DNA from: Actinomycetes bacterium
GTDB lineage: Bacteria; Actinomycetota; Actinomycetes; Actinomycetales; Beutenbergiaceae
Direction: 5' to 3'
Length of the DNA stretch: 7,235 bases
Assembly: GCA_021793935.1 (NCBI GenBank)
Contig: JAJYRV010000098.1
Coordinates: 1 to 7,235, forward strand
Positions 1 through 5,837 of the stretch are shown one piece after another. How positions within the stretch are numbered: position 1 is the stretch's first letter; each line of letters starts with the position of its first letter. Position numbers and translations under genes: made by a program. The notes beneath the pieces were generated by a model, which saw only the letters and a program-made list of their open reading frames with translations, was not told the DNA's origin and searched no databases.

Positions 1-272
1 CCTTTCAGCTCTCCAAGGTCCGAGGCCCCGCCGTCCCTTCCCGCTCCGAACGTCGCCCAGCCGGCGACCTGTTCTCGCACCTGACCGACAACGATCGCGT
101 GCGGGGAATTCTCGATCAGCCCGCGCCACTGCTGTGCGCGCTGGTCAATGTCCAACTCGTCCAGCAGCACCTGGTCGATGAGGCCCCGGTACGCGGCACG
201 CCACGCATCCACATGCACTCGCGCGATGCCTGGGGCATCCTCGGGCGCGGCGGTACGGATCTGCACGTTCAC
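1..272 (-). CDS. GNAT-family N-acetyltransferase, N-terminal part (cut by window edge)
   Basis: The minus strand from a GTG at 270-272 reads open for 90 codons to the left edge, so the C-terminal half is outside the window. An in-frame TAG lies a few codons upstream, so the start is this GTG or the one two codons later. The protein begins with an IRTAAPEDAPGIARVHV pattern, then VDAWRAAYRGLI (about residues 21-32) and QQWRGLIE (47-54). These are typical of the first strand and helices of GNAT proteins that use acetyl-CoA to acetylate an amine. VAGWATFGAGRD (69-80) fits the next beta hairpin. The acetyl-CoA-binding motif A would lie beyond the edge, so activity cannot be judged. It starts 30 nt after the stop of another GNAT gene and is probably co-transcribed with it. 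I see no strong Shine-Dalgarno. The substrate is unknown. Confidence 0.85.
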   Translation of the reverse strand, partial: MNVQIRTAAPEDAPGIARVHVDAWRAAYRGLIDQVLLDELDIDQRAQQWRGLIENSPHAIVVGQVREQVAGWATFGAGRDGGASDLGELK

Positions 273-302
273 GTATCGATGCTACCGGCCCACGCGTTAT
301 CG

Positions 303-827
303 CTACTGGATCGGCAGAGGAACGTGCTCGGGCCACGGATCGGTGCGCAGCCGGCTATACGTGTGGACGTCGATTCGCTCGCCATCGACGAGAAACTTCG
401 CCCGCTCGGTGCCTTCCTTGACGAATCCCGCCGCGGCCGCCACCGCTCCCGATTCCGGATTATTCACGCGGTGCCCTAGCTCGAGGCGAAACATGCCGCC
501 CTCGCTCAGTGCCCAGTCGGCGACGGTCGCGGCCGCGCTCTTCGTCCACCCTCGCCCGCGCGCTTCCCGGGCCATCCAGTAGAAGAACCACCCGTTGTGA
601 TTCTCCTCATCCACGGTGACCCCCACGAGCCCTACCAGCCGGTCCAGATCGGTTACCGCCCAGGGCCGGTGCGGTCCTTCGGGATGGATGAGTGCCTGCA
701 CATATTTGTTCGCGTCTTCCTGACTCTTCACGTTTCCCTGCCGGACCATATCGGGACTGGAGGTGAATGCCGCGAAGACGTCTTCAGCGTCGTCCTCACG
801 GAGCCGCCGCAGCGCAACCGCCCTCAT
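303..827 (-). CDS. GNAT-family N-acetyltransferase, RimJ/RimL-like
   Basis: A complete 174-residue protein. It opens with VALRRLREDDAEDVFAAF, the usual first strand and helix of RimJ/RimL-type acetyltransferases. WAVTDLDRLVGLVGV (56-70) is the central hairpin. FFYWMAREARGRGWT (81-95) holds the acetyl-CoA pyrophosphate loop (R-G-R-G-W/T), followed by the helix KSAAATVADWAL. FRLELGHRVNNPESGAVAAAAGF (113-135) is the classic later motif in which the NN-SG-A-GF pattern precedes the last strands. Length fits the family (about 165-190). The ATG at 825-827 is supported by an AAGGAA-type ribosome binding site about nine bases upstream. The substrate (ribosomal protein N-terminus, antibiotic or small amine) cannot be told from sequence. 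The next gene downstream is a second GNAT, 30 nt away. There is no sign of damage. Confidence 0.92.
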   Translation of the reverse strand: MRAVALRRLREDDAEDVFAAFTSSPDMVRQGNVKSQEDANKYVQALIHPEGPHRPWAVTDLDRLVGLVGVTVDEENHNGWFFYWMAREARGRGWTKSAAATVADWALSEGGMFRLELGHRVNNPESGAVAAAAGFVKEGTERAKFLVDGERIDVHTYSRLRTDPWPEHVPLPIQ

Positions 828-997
828 TATCGAGGTTTCCTTTCCATCGTGTGATTCAACCGAGTTGCGGTGATGTTACCGAAACGACTCATCTGAGTGG
901 TGCGGAGAATCCCCTTGTCATCGGCAGGAACCGGCATCAGTGCTCCACATGACGCAGTCGGCCACAGTGCACGCCGGCCGTTGGAGGTGGGACGGCG

Positions 998-1099
998 GTG
1001 GCGGATTCGATGGCCACGATCAACGCCCAACCTCCCGTCAGCTCACTCCGACAGCACGCACGGACACTGGCCGCAGACGCCGGCCCGTCTTTCCGCTGA
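998..1099 (+). other. Possible small-protein start followed by a frameshift (weak)
   Basis: The 316 bp between the GNAT gene and the membrane protein hold no convincing complete gene. One weak candidate on the plus strand starts at GTG 998, with GGAGG at 982-986. It encodes 33 residues containing SLRQHARTLAADAGPSF and then stops at 1097-1099. Adding one base near 1093-1096 would continue it as AEVLPEMRLGIPKAPS. That flows better with the preceding helix, so this may be a small protein broken by a single-base loss. I recognise no family with certainty. The reading runs towards the 3' end of the minus-strand membrane gene, which leaves little room for a longer product. It could easily be chance coding potential in GC-rich DNA. 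Confidence 0.2.
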
Positions 1100-1143
1100 A
1101 GTTCTTCCCGAGATGAGACTGGGTATCCCCAAGGCACCGTCCG

Positions 1144-1872
1144 TCACCAGTCCCCCATCTCCTTCTGATCATCCAGGGTGTGCAGCTGGCCCAGGGGAAC
1201 CTGCTGTGCCTGCTCAGCGACGCCAGGGGAGAGTCGCTCCCGATCCACCAACATCCGTAGCGTCTGTTCCCGGATCGCCAACAGCTCCTCGGCCTCTGCC
1301 GGTGTCAACGTCGCGACGTCGAGTACGGGAGCATCGACGGAGTCGGAAGCAGGTCGCGATGCCACTTTGAGAACTAGGAGCAGCACGACAGAGAGAACTG
1401 CTGCCAGCCACGTGGGTGCCGTCCAGCCCCACGGGACCTCGACCTCCGTCTGACCGTGCACCACGAGCAGAGTGACAGCCGCTGGCAGCAGCACGATCAG
1501 GACAACCCCGAACGCACCGCGTGGCCGTTCGCGACCCCGCTGCCACCATTCAGCAAGCAGCGCGAGCACGAAGACGACCGAGAGCGCGAAGCACACGGCA
1601 GAGACCCGGATCGCGACGTCCGGATCGAATCCGCGGCGCATGAAGCTGAGTTCGGGGCTGGACAGGACCGCCGCCGCACCGAAGATGGCCGAGACGATCA
1701 GGATCATACGGGCCAAGACGCCGAATCCACTACGCCAGAACCTTTCGCGAGCGTCTGGCTGCCGGGCTCGCGGACTCTCGAGGAGAACGCGTCGCTCGAT
1801 CTCCGATGGGATGCCCACGGCCATCCGCGAGCGGGCCCATCGCTCGATGGATCGTTCTTCCTCAGGCGCCAT
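1144..1872 (-). CDS. Four-helix membrane protein of unknown function
   Basis: A 242-residue protein that I do not recognise. A charged, soluble N-terminus (residues 1-49, with EEERSIERWARSRMA and several Arg/Glu pairs) precedes four hydrophobic segments. These lie at about 50-71 (FGVLARMILIVSAIFGAAAVL), 87-109 (ending LLAEWW), 119-139 (VVLIVLLPAAVTLLVV) and 151-171 (WLAAVLSVVLLLVLKVA). The C-terminal 70 residues are soluble and helical (LTPAEAEELLAIREQTLRML, about 189-208), probably cytoplasmic together with the N-terminus given an even number of helices. The ATG at 1870-1872 has an excellent ribosome binding site (GGGAGGT, six bases upstream). It stands alone, with more than 280 bp on each side. 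An inverted repeat at 1943-1955 lies about 70 bp upstream. There are no catalytic or transporter motifs that would name a function. Confidence 0.82.
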   Translation of the reverse strand: MAPEEERSIERWARSRMAVGIPSEIERRVLLESPRARQPDARERFWRSGFGVLARMILIVSAIFGAAAVLSSPELSFMRRGFDPDVAIRVSAVCFALSVVFVLALLAEWWQRGRERPRGAFGVVLIVLLPAAVTLLVVHGQTEVEVPWGWTAPTWLAAVLSVVLLLVLKVASRPASDSVDAPVLDVATLTPAEAEELLAIREQTLRMLVDRERLSPGVAEQAQQVPLGQLHTLDDQKEMGDW

Positions 1873-1942
1873 CCTCTACCTCCCAGCGGTTTTTCGATGT
1901 CGACGAGTGTAGTGGGGAGAGGCAGGGCCCGGGAGTGCACCG

Positions 1943-1955
1943 AACGTAGAACGTT
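1943..1955. promoter_or_regulatory. Short perfect inverted repeat upstream of the membrane gene (possible operator)
   Basis: AACGT-AGA-ACGTT is a perfect 5-bp inverted repeat with a 3-bp spacer, about 70 bp upstream of the membrane-protein start at 1872. It lies in a stretch of about 260 bp (1873-2134) in which I find no gene on either strand. Position and symmetry would suit a small dimeric regulator. A repeat this short also occurs by chance, so this is only a candidate. Confidence 0.2.
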
Positions 1956-2134
1956 GGGGGCGACGAGCTCGGCCACGTCGGGCGGGGCCGCACACGCCGC
2001 GACCGCTGCGGCGGACCACCCGTGTCACTCCTTGCCGCGATAACTCTGGGAGTGTTGGGCGGGCAGGACGTTAACGATGCCGCGGATGTGCTCCAAGCAC
2101 TTCAACCGCGCGGCGGCCTGCGCTGATGAACGCT

Positions 2135-2156
2135 GGGAGGCGCGCGTGCGCCTCCC
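2135..2156 (-). terminator. Strong GC hairpin just after the VOC gene; probable terminator
   Basis: GGGAGGCGC (2135-2143) pairs perfectly with GCGCCTCCC (2148-2156) around a 4-base GCGT loop. It begins 2 bases past the stop of the minus-strand VOC gene. On that strand no T-run follows (the next bases are AGCGTTCATC). It is therefore a U-less, actinobacterial-style stem rather than a textbook intrinsic terminator, or an mRNA 3'-end stabiliser. The hairpin is certain from sequence; the function is inferred from position. Confidence 0.65.
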
Positions 2157-2158
2157 CA

Positions 2159-2551
2159 TCATTCGCCGGTGGCAACGATCTCAATTTTGAAGCCTGCCGA
2201 GTTCTCCAACCATCCCGCGTAATGGTTCGGGCCCCCGGCGTGGGGATAGCGGTCATGGTACAGCGGCTGCCACCCGCGCTCCGGCGCCGCGGACATCACG
2301 GCGTCCACATCAGAGGCAGAGCCGGCTTTGAAGGCGAGGTGATTGACTCCGGGTTGACGCCGGTCGTGCGCAACATTGCGTACGTTGGGCGAACTCGTGA
2401 GCGTGAGATAGGCTCCTCCCGCGTGCCACGACTCCCCACCGTTCCACCGTTGAGCGAGGTGGAAACCAACCTCGGTCAGGAGCCAGCCCCACGCGCTCCT
2501 CACCTTCTCAAAATCAGCAAGCCACACTTCAACGTGATGAAAACCTGACAC
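2159..2551 (-). CDS. VOC-superfamily protein (glyoxalase / bleomycin-resistance / dioxygenase fold)
   Basis: A 130-residue protein, the usual size of a single two-module VOC protein. It starts GFHHVEVWLADFEKVRSAW, the hallmark first strand (HHVEVW) and helix of the fold. GAYLTLTSSP (46-55) is the end of module one. GVNHLAFKAGSASDVDAV (68-85) opens module two, and WLENSAGFKIEIVATGE (114-130) closes it. Candidate metal ligands visible are His5/His6, His71 and Glu124. The usual acidic ligand at the end of module one is replaced by Thr in YLTLT, so metal binding may be incomplete. The start is GTG at 2549-2551 with only a weak AAAGAAG-like binding site. It may bind or modify a small molecule, but the substrate is not predictable. 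A strong hairpin follows the stop, and an inverted repeat lies 13 bases before the start. Confidence 0.88.
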   Translation of the reverse strand: MSGFHHVEVWLADFEKVRSAWGWLLTEVGFHLAQRWNGGESWHAGGAYLTLTSSPNVRNVAHDRRQPGVNHLAFKAGSASDVDAVMSAAPERGWQPLYHDRYPHAGGPNHYAGWLENSAGFKIEIVATGE

Positions 2552-2563
2552 AACGCTTCTTTC

Positions 2564-2586
2564 GTGAGTTTCCCGGATTCACTCAC
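2564..2586. repeat. 6-bp inverted repeat between the DUF2695 and VOC genes
   Basis: GTGAGT (2564-2569) and ACTCAC (2581-2586) are exact reverse complements separated by 11 bases. They sit in the 80-bp gap after the DUF2695 stop and 13 bases before the VOC start. This could be an operator overlapping the VOC promoter or a weak terminator for DUF2695. The loop is long and no T-run follows, so I cannot decide between these. Confidence 0.25.
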
Positions 2587-2631
2587 CACGGTAGGCCACT
2601 CGTGCCTGCGATCACAGCATCGTTGAGGCCC

Positions 2632-3063
2632 TCACCAGTATCCCAACCCGCGGTAGCGGCGTTCCCAGATTTCACAAAGCTGGGTAGAACCACGGCGCAC
2701 CTTGTGGCATTCGGGGAGCTGCTCCGGCCACTTGGGATCCTCCCATGCCTCTTGCCCGTAGGCATCGGTGAACCAGTGCCCGGGGGTGATATATCTATGG
2801 GCGAGAACATAGGCGTTCATAAATATCTCACAATCGCAGCAGCACGCACCCATTCGCGAGAGTCGCCTAATCAGGGCTGTTGCTCGCGGAGCCGTGCGGT
2901 TGCGATAGAGGGTGACGAACCGATGCGTGCCATTGCACCCGAACTCGTTTAACTGGCGCGCTACGAAACATCCCAGGCACTCACCGGCCCTGGGTGTCAA
3001 TACCTCCTCGTCGGCATTCCGCAGGATGATCTGAGCCGTCTCTAGAATTTCTGGATTCTCCAT
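2632..3063 (-). CDS. DUF2695-family cysteine-rich protein
   Basis: From ATG 3061-3063 the product is 143 residues (MENPEILETA...). It carries the full DUF2695 pattern: GECLGCFVARQLNEFGCNGT (27-46), a basic RAPR-like stretch (TAPRATALIRRL, 57-68), the signature MGACCCDCEIFMNAYV (71-86) and the C-terminal PECH-VRRGSTQLC-W block (118-133). In this family CDCE is usually preceded by a bulky residue, as in GFCDCE; here it reads CCCDCE, giving three adjacent cysteines. The conserved cysteines (29, 32, 43, 76, 78, 119, 130) suggest a metal-binding or disulfide-held fold, but no function is established. The frame stays open to a GTG at 3121-3123; I prefer ATG 3063 because family similarity begins there. 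Local GC is low and rare codons such as AGA occur, suggesting recent acquisition. Confidence 0.85.
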   Translation of the reverse strand: MENPEILETAQIILRNADEEVLTPRAGECLGCFVARQLNEFGCNGTHRFVTLYRNRTAPRATALIRRLSRMGACCCDCEIFMNAYVLAHRYITPGHWFTDAYGQEAWEDPKWPEQLPECHKVRRGSTQLCEIWERRYRGLGYW

Positions 3064-3201
3064 GAAACAAACGTTCCATACACCTGTGACATTCCCCCGA
3101 ATGTGGGATATCCAAGGCGACACGTCCGCCGCGATTCCCTTGAAGGAACGGCGAGACGTAGCTCGTGAGGCACGGCCCGGGTCTGGTCCGGCGCAGGAGC
3201 C

Positions 3202-3618
3202 TCACTCTCTCTTCCGCATCAAACGCCGTCGAACCTCCCGGACCAGAAGCAATATGCCTCCGCCGCCGAAGAACACGGTCATGGCGATACCAACGGGCAT
3301 CTCCCAATGCCGCCAGTACCACCGGGCTACCTCCAGTCCCTGCATGTGGAAGACGATGATCATCACACCAGCCGCACCCATCACTAAGCTGCAGAGGATT
3401 ACCAGCCCGTTCGGTAAACCCCTGCCTGGCTTGAGTGTCTGAAAGATGCCGATGAGCATGCATGATCCGAAGAGTGGAATTCCGACCAGCGTCACCATCC
3501 GATCACCGAACGCGTAATGGCCAAGAACCCCAAGGGCGACAAAAATCGCCGAGCCGATCGTCAGGAGTATGCCTTCACGGCGCTTCTTACGCAGGTCGGC
3601 ATTCAATTCGGCGCTCAT
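3202..3618 (-). CDS. Small four-helix membrane protein of unknown function
   Basis: Read from ATG 3616-3618, the product is 138 residues: a basic N-terminus (NADLRKKRREG), then four hydrophobic helices at about 16-37, 41-62, 71-92 and 107-126. It ends in a strongly basic tail (REVRRRLMRKRE). By the positive-inside rule both ends should be cytoplasmic. FGGGG at 117-121 makes the last helix glycine-rich. The same frame is open upstream to GTG 3780, adding 54 Pro/Ser/Ala-rich residues. I reject that extension because it looks like non-coding drift, and because GGGGG sits seven bases before ATG 3618 as a possible binding site. The gene lies 138 bp upstream of DUF2695 on the same strand, so co-transcription is possible. 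No homologous family is recognised. Confidence 0.75.
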   Translation of the reverse strand: MSAELNADLRKKRREGILLTIGSAIFVALGVLGHYAFGDRMVTLVGIPLFGSCMLIGIFQTLKPGRGLPNGLVILCSLVMGAAGVMIIVFHMQGLEVARWYWRHWEMPVGIAMTVFFGGGGILLLVREVRRRLMRKRE

Positions 3619-3776
3619 GGGCTGCCCCCAAAAAAACCTTACGCTGAAGCGGCGCTCCACCGCCTTCTGACGAGAGGCAACTCTATCTGTCGTGGCGGCG
3701 ATGCCAAATGGAGGTTGGGGCAAGGGGACCGCGATCGAGGAGGACGCCGGTCGCGTCGCCACCGGAAATTCGCGGT

Positions 3777-3899
3777 TCACCGCTTAGCCCGTAGAGGGTG
3801 TCGGGCTCCGGGGTCAGGAGCTCTCATTCGGCGTCGCCAGGAGAACGCGTGGGAGGCAGCGACCACACCGGCAACCAGCACCGCTCTGCCCGCCAACAT
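3777..3899 (-). CDS. Possible 40-residue single-helix peptide (weak)
   Basis: From ATG 3897-3899 the minus strand encodes 40 residues: a hydrophobic segment (LAGRAVLVAGVVAASHAF), then a basic tail (WRRRMRAPDP...RAKR). That is the layout of a small membrane peptide or of the end of a larger membrane protein. The same frame stays open further upstream without stops, reading FPNWLRIRL before the ATG. Its TGA (3777-3779) overlaps a GTG (3778-3780) in GTGA form, as in translationally coupled genes. However, the downstream extension from that GTG does not look like protein. There is no binding site. It may be a chance ORF. Confidence 0.2.
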   Translation of the reverse strand: MLAGRAVLVAGVVAASHAFSWRRRMRAPDPGARHPLRAKR

Positions 3900-4090
3900 C
3901 AGGCGGATGCGCAGCCAGTTTGGGAACTCCGACTCGCGGCCCGCCGGGCTGGGTCGCCTCGCCGCAAATTCAACCCCCTTGCTCCGGCGGGTCGAATCCG
4001 AAGGTTGTAACGGTCTGCGAGCACCGGCGGATCCGATCCGGGCCGCTCGGGATGTGCGAGATCGGTTCCACGACCGCGCCCCCGGTGGCA

Positions 4091-4105
4091 GGATAGGTGG
4101 TATCC
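4091..4105. promoter_or_regulatory. Inverted repeat upstream of the GlxA-type regulator; possible operator
   Basis: GGATA (4091-4095) and TATCC (4101-4105) are perfect reverse complements with a GGTGG spacer. They end 31 bases before the GTG start of the regulator. This is where an autoregulatory site or core promoter would sit, and the adjacent CCGATAAG could contribute a -10-like element. A short symmetry such as this may be chance. Confidence 0.25.
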
Positions 4106-4123
4106 GATAAGTTCAGGACGCGT

Positions 4124-4131
4124 GGAGGGGG
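4124..4131 (+). promoter_or_regulatory. Ribosome binding site deciding the regulator start
   Basis: GGAGGGGG lies five bases before GTG 4137. An alternative in-frame GTG at 4122 overlaps this element and has no binding site of its own. The start at 4137 also places the first beta strand (RIAIYVFDG) directly at the N-terminus, as is normal for DJ-1/PfpI domains. Confidence 0.7.
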
Positions 4132-4136
4132 ATCCG

Positions 4137-5138
4137 GTGCGGATCGCGATCTACGTCTTCGACGGCATCTCGATGTTCCACCTCGCGATTCCGCAGATGG
4201 TGTTCGGCGAGGTCACGCGTCAGCAGTTGGCCGATTGGTCCACCGTGCTGTTCACCGACCGCGCGGGATCGGTGACGACGGCGGAGGGGCAGGAGATCTC
4301 CCCGATCGCCGGACCTGAGCTCGCGCTCACGGCGGACATCCTCGTGGTGCCGTCCTGGTTCGAGGACGGGCGCGTGGCAGAGCGCCGACTGCAGGAGCTC
4401 CTGCTCCAGGCCCATCAGCGCGGAGCGGTCGTTGCTGGGCTCTGCCTGGGCGCACTCCCCGTCGCCGACACCGGGGTGCTCGACGGCCGCAGCGCGGTCA
4501 CTCATTGGCATGCGGCCGACCTTCTCGCCGAACGCCGAGCGAACGTCCAGGTCGATGCAACCGTGCTGTACGTCGACCACGGAGACGTGATCACCTCGGC
4601 CGGCACGGCATCGGGTATCGACGCATGCCTGCATCTGGTGCGCACGCGACTGGGATCTGCTGCGGCCAACAGCGTCGCCCGGTCCCTCGTCATCGCCCCT
4701 CATCGAGAAGGCGGGCAGGCTCAGTACGTCGAGCGTCCGCTTCCATCGCGCAGCAGCGACGATCCGATGTCCCAGGTCCTCGACTGGGCGATCGAGCACC
4801 TGGACGAGCCCTTGACCGTCGATGACCTGGCCCGGCGCGCGCGCATGAGCAGGCGCACCTTCGTGCGAGCGTTCCGGGCCAGCACTGGAACGACACCCGC
4901 ATCGTGGGTCACGTCCAGGCGCCTCGACGAAGCCCGCCGCCTGCTCGAGCAGACAGACCTATCGATCGAACGCGTCGCCAGGACCGTTGGCTACTCCAGC
5001 GCGATCACATTCCGGCAGAACTTCTCGCGGGCCTTCGCCACGACCCCGACGTCGTATCGCCGGCGCTTCGGCTCCGACTCAGAACGCGAGGGTTTCGCCG
5101 GCGGCCGGCGTGAGGACACGGTCGGCGAAGCCTCCTGA
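4137..5138 (+). CDS. GlxA-family transcriptional regulator (DJ-1/PfpI domain plus AraC helix-turn-helix)
   Basis: A 333-residue protein with two domains. Residues 1-185 form a DJ-1/PfpI-like sensor: RIAIYVFDGISMFHL at the start, ADILVVPSWFE (66-76) and VVAGLCLGALPVADTGVLDG (98-117). The last holds the nucleophile-elbow cysteine (Cys103) and is followed by RSAVTHWHAADLL and VITSAGTASGIDACLHLV. Residues 210-311 are an AraC/XylS DNA-binding domain with two helix-turn-helix units: LTVDDLARRARMSRRTFVRA (226-245) and LSIERVARTVGYSSAITF (275-292), ending in FSRAFATTPTSYRRRF. Members usually sense a metabolite and activate nearby catabolic genes; the amidase-like site is generally regulatory rather than catalytic. 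It converges on an isochorismatase gene and a broken MBL hydrolase, its likely targets by context. The last 60 nt overlap the pseudogene's 3' end. It appears intact. Confidence 0.93.
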   Translation: MRIAIYVFDGISMFHLAIPQMVFGEVTRQQLADWSTVLFTDRAGSVTTAEGQEISPIAGPELALTADILVVPSWFEDGRVAERRLQELLLQAHQRGAVVAGLCLGALPVADTGVLDGRSAVTHWHAADLLAERRANVQVDATVLYVDHGDVITSAGTASGIDACLHLVRTRLGSAAANSVARSLVIAPHREGGQAQYVERPLPSRSSDDPMSQVLDWAIEHLDEPLTVDDLARRARMSRRTFVRAFRASTGTTPASWVTSRRLDEARRLLEQTDLSIERVARTVGYSSAITFRQNFSRAFATTPTSYRRRFGSDSEREGFAGGRREDTVGEAS

Positions 5139-5800
5139 CACCGCGATGCGCCGCACGTCCTCCCAGGTGACCAGCAGTGGTTCAGCCCCTCCATGTGCAC
5201 GGCGACGATCTGCGCATCCGGAGCCGCGTTGCGCACCCAACGGGCCTCGCCTGCATTCAGCACCGTGACGTCCGGACGGAGCGTGTGCAGCGCGTCGGCG
5301 ATCGCTGTCGGCCAGATGGCCTCACCCGCGACGCAGACGGTCGGCTCACCATCGGTCGCCAGGACGTAACCGCTGACCTGGCCCATCACCTCGCCGCATC
5401 GGGCAAGGAGCTCGTCAGAGCCGTGCTGGGCATATGTTCGGGTGATCGTCACGTCACCGAAGGCGAGAGCGAGGCATCCACGATGTGAACAGCCGTGAAA
5501 CTCACCTGTGCGAGCACCTCGGAGTCAGCGCCGTTCTGCGCGAAGATCGGCAGTTCACGGTCCAGGAGGGTGGCCTGGGCGCGGTCCCAGTGATCAGGGT
5601 GCGCGTAGAGAACGAGAACGGCATCCACGCCGAGAGATCCTCCAACGGGACGACTAGGTCCACACGGGGATTGCGGCAGTGGTTATCGACGCTCGTCGGC
5701 GCAAAGACCGATGACCCTTAGCATCGAGCATGGGATCGACGAGGATCCCCTTGGCGCCGATGGTTCGCACGGCAGTGGCATTGCGGACATGGGTGAACTA
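5079..5800 (-). pseudogene. Broken metallo-beta-lactamase-fold hydrolase, readable in five segments
   Basis: Joined across frames on the minus strand the pieces are: FTHVRNATAV...GILVDPML (from 5797), then NPRVDLVVPLEDL, then GVDAVLVLYAHPDHWDRAQA...LPIFAQNGADSEVL, then AFGDVTITRTYAQHGSDELL...MGQVSGYVL...NAGEARW/AAPDAQIVAVHMEGLNHC, then LVTWEDVRRIAV to a TGA at 5079-5081. This order matches MBL-fold hydrolases that usually read NAT-DPML, HxHxDH, AGD-IW and AVHMEalNHC. Frames change near 5705, 5632, 5465 and 5174, each consistent with loss of one base. Where a start codon should be, eight bases after GAGGAG, there is TAG (5798-5800). The first His of HxHxDH is Tyr, the AGD metal motif reads AGE, and some 15-20 residues are missing between NAGEARW and NAAPDA. 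It follows the isochorismatase by about 40 bp and was probably its operon partner. Confidence 0.87.
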
Positions 5801-5837
5801 CGCGAGAGCTCCTCGCGGTGGTGGCCCGATGAGCGAG

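Larger units (their letters stand above)
3619..4123. other. About 500 bp without a convincing gene
   Basis: The stretch between the small membrane gene and the regulator gene presumably holds both divergent promoters. Frames are open in several directions, but the translations are Arg/Ser/Pro-rich and fit no family. The best candidates are a 40-codon minus-strand ORF (3777-3899) with one hydrophobic helix and a 28-codon plus-strand ORF starting ATG near 3700. Neither has a good ribosome binding site. I find no tRNA, transposase or tandem repeat here. Confidence 0.5.

Noticed and set aside
1456..2043. 195-residue plus-strand ORF
   Set aside because: Antisense to the membrane protein gene for most of its length; Arg/Glu/His-rich composition without motif.
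3064..3123. GTG 3121-3123 as start of the DUF2695 protein
   Set aside because: The added 20 residues (SPWISHIRGNVTG...) are outside the family's conserved region and the binding site is poorly spaced. It cannot be fully excluded, since ATG 3063 also lacks a strong site.
3619..3780. N-terminal extension of the small membrane protein to GTG 3780 (54 residues)
   Set aside because: The extension is Pro/Ser/Ala-rich with no fold signature and no ribosome binding site; ATG 3618 leads directly into the first membrane helix. The GTGA overlap with an upstream ORF is noted but is not enough.
3955..4010. Possible tRNA T-arm (GGCGGGTCGAATCC)
   Set aside because: No acceptor stem, D-arm or anticodon arm can be laid out on either side.
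4113..4799. 228-residue minus-strand ORF
   Set aside because: Antisense to the regulator's DJ-1 domain; no domain signature.
4991..5452. A 153-residue minus-strand protein read as an intact gene
   Set aside because: Its first half is the middle of the MBL pseudogene and its last 60 residues (after NHC) are out-of-frame translation of the pseudogene end and the regulator's antisense strand.
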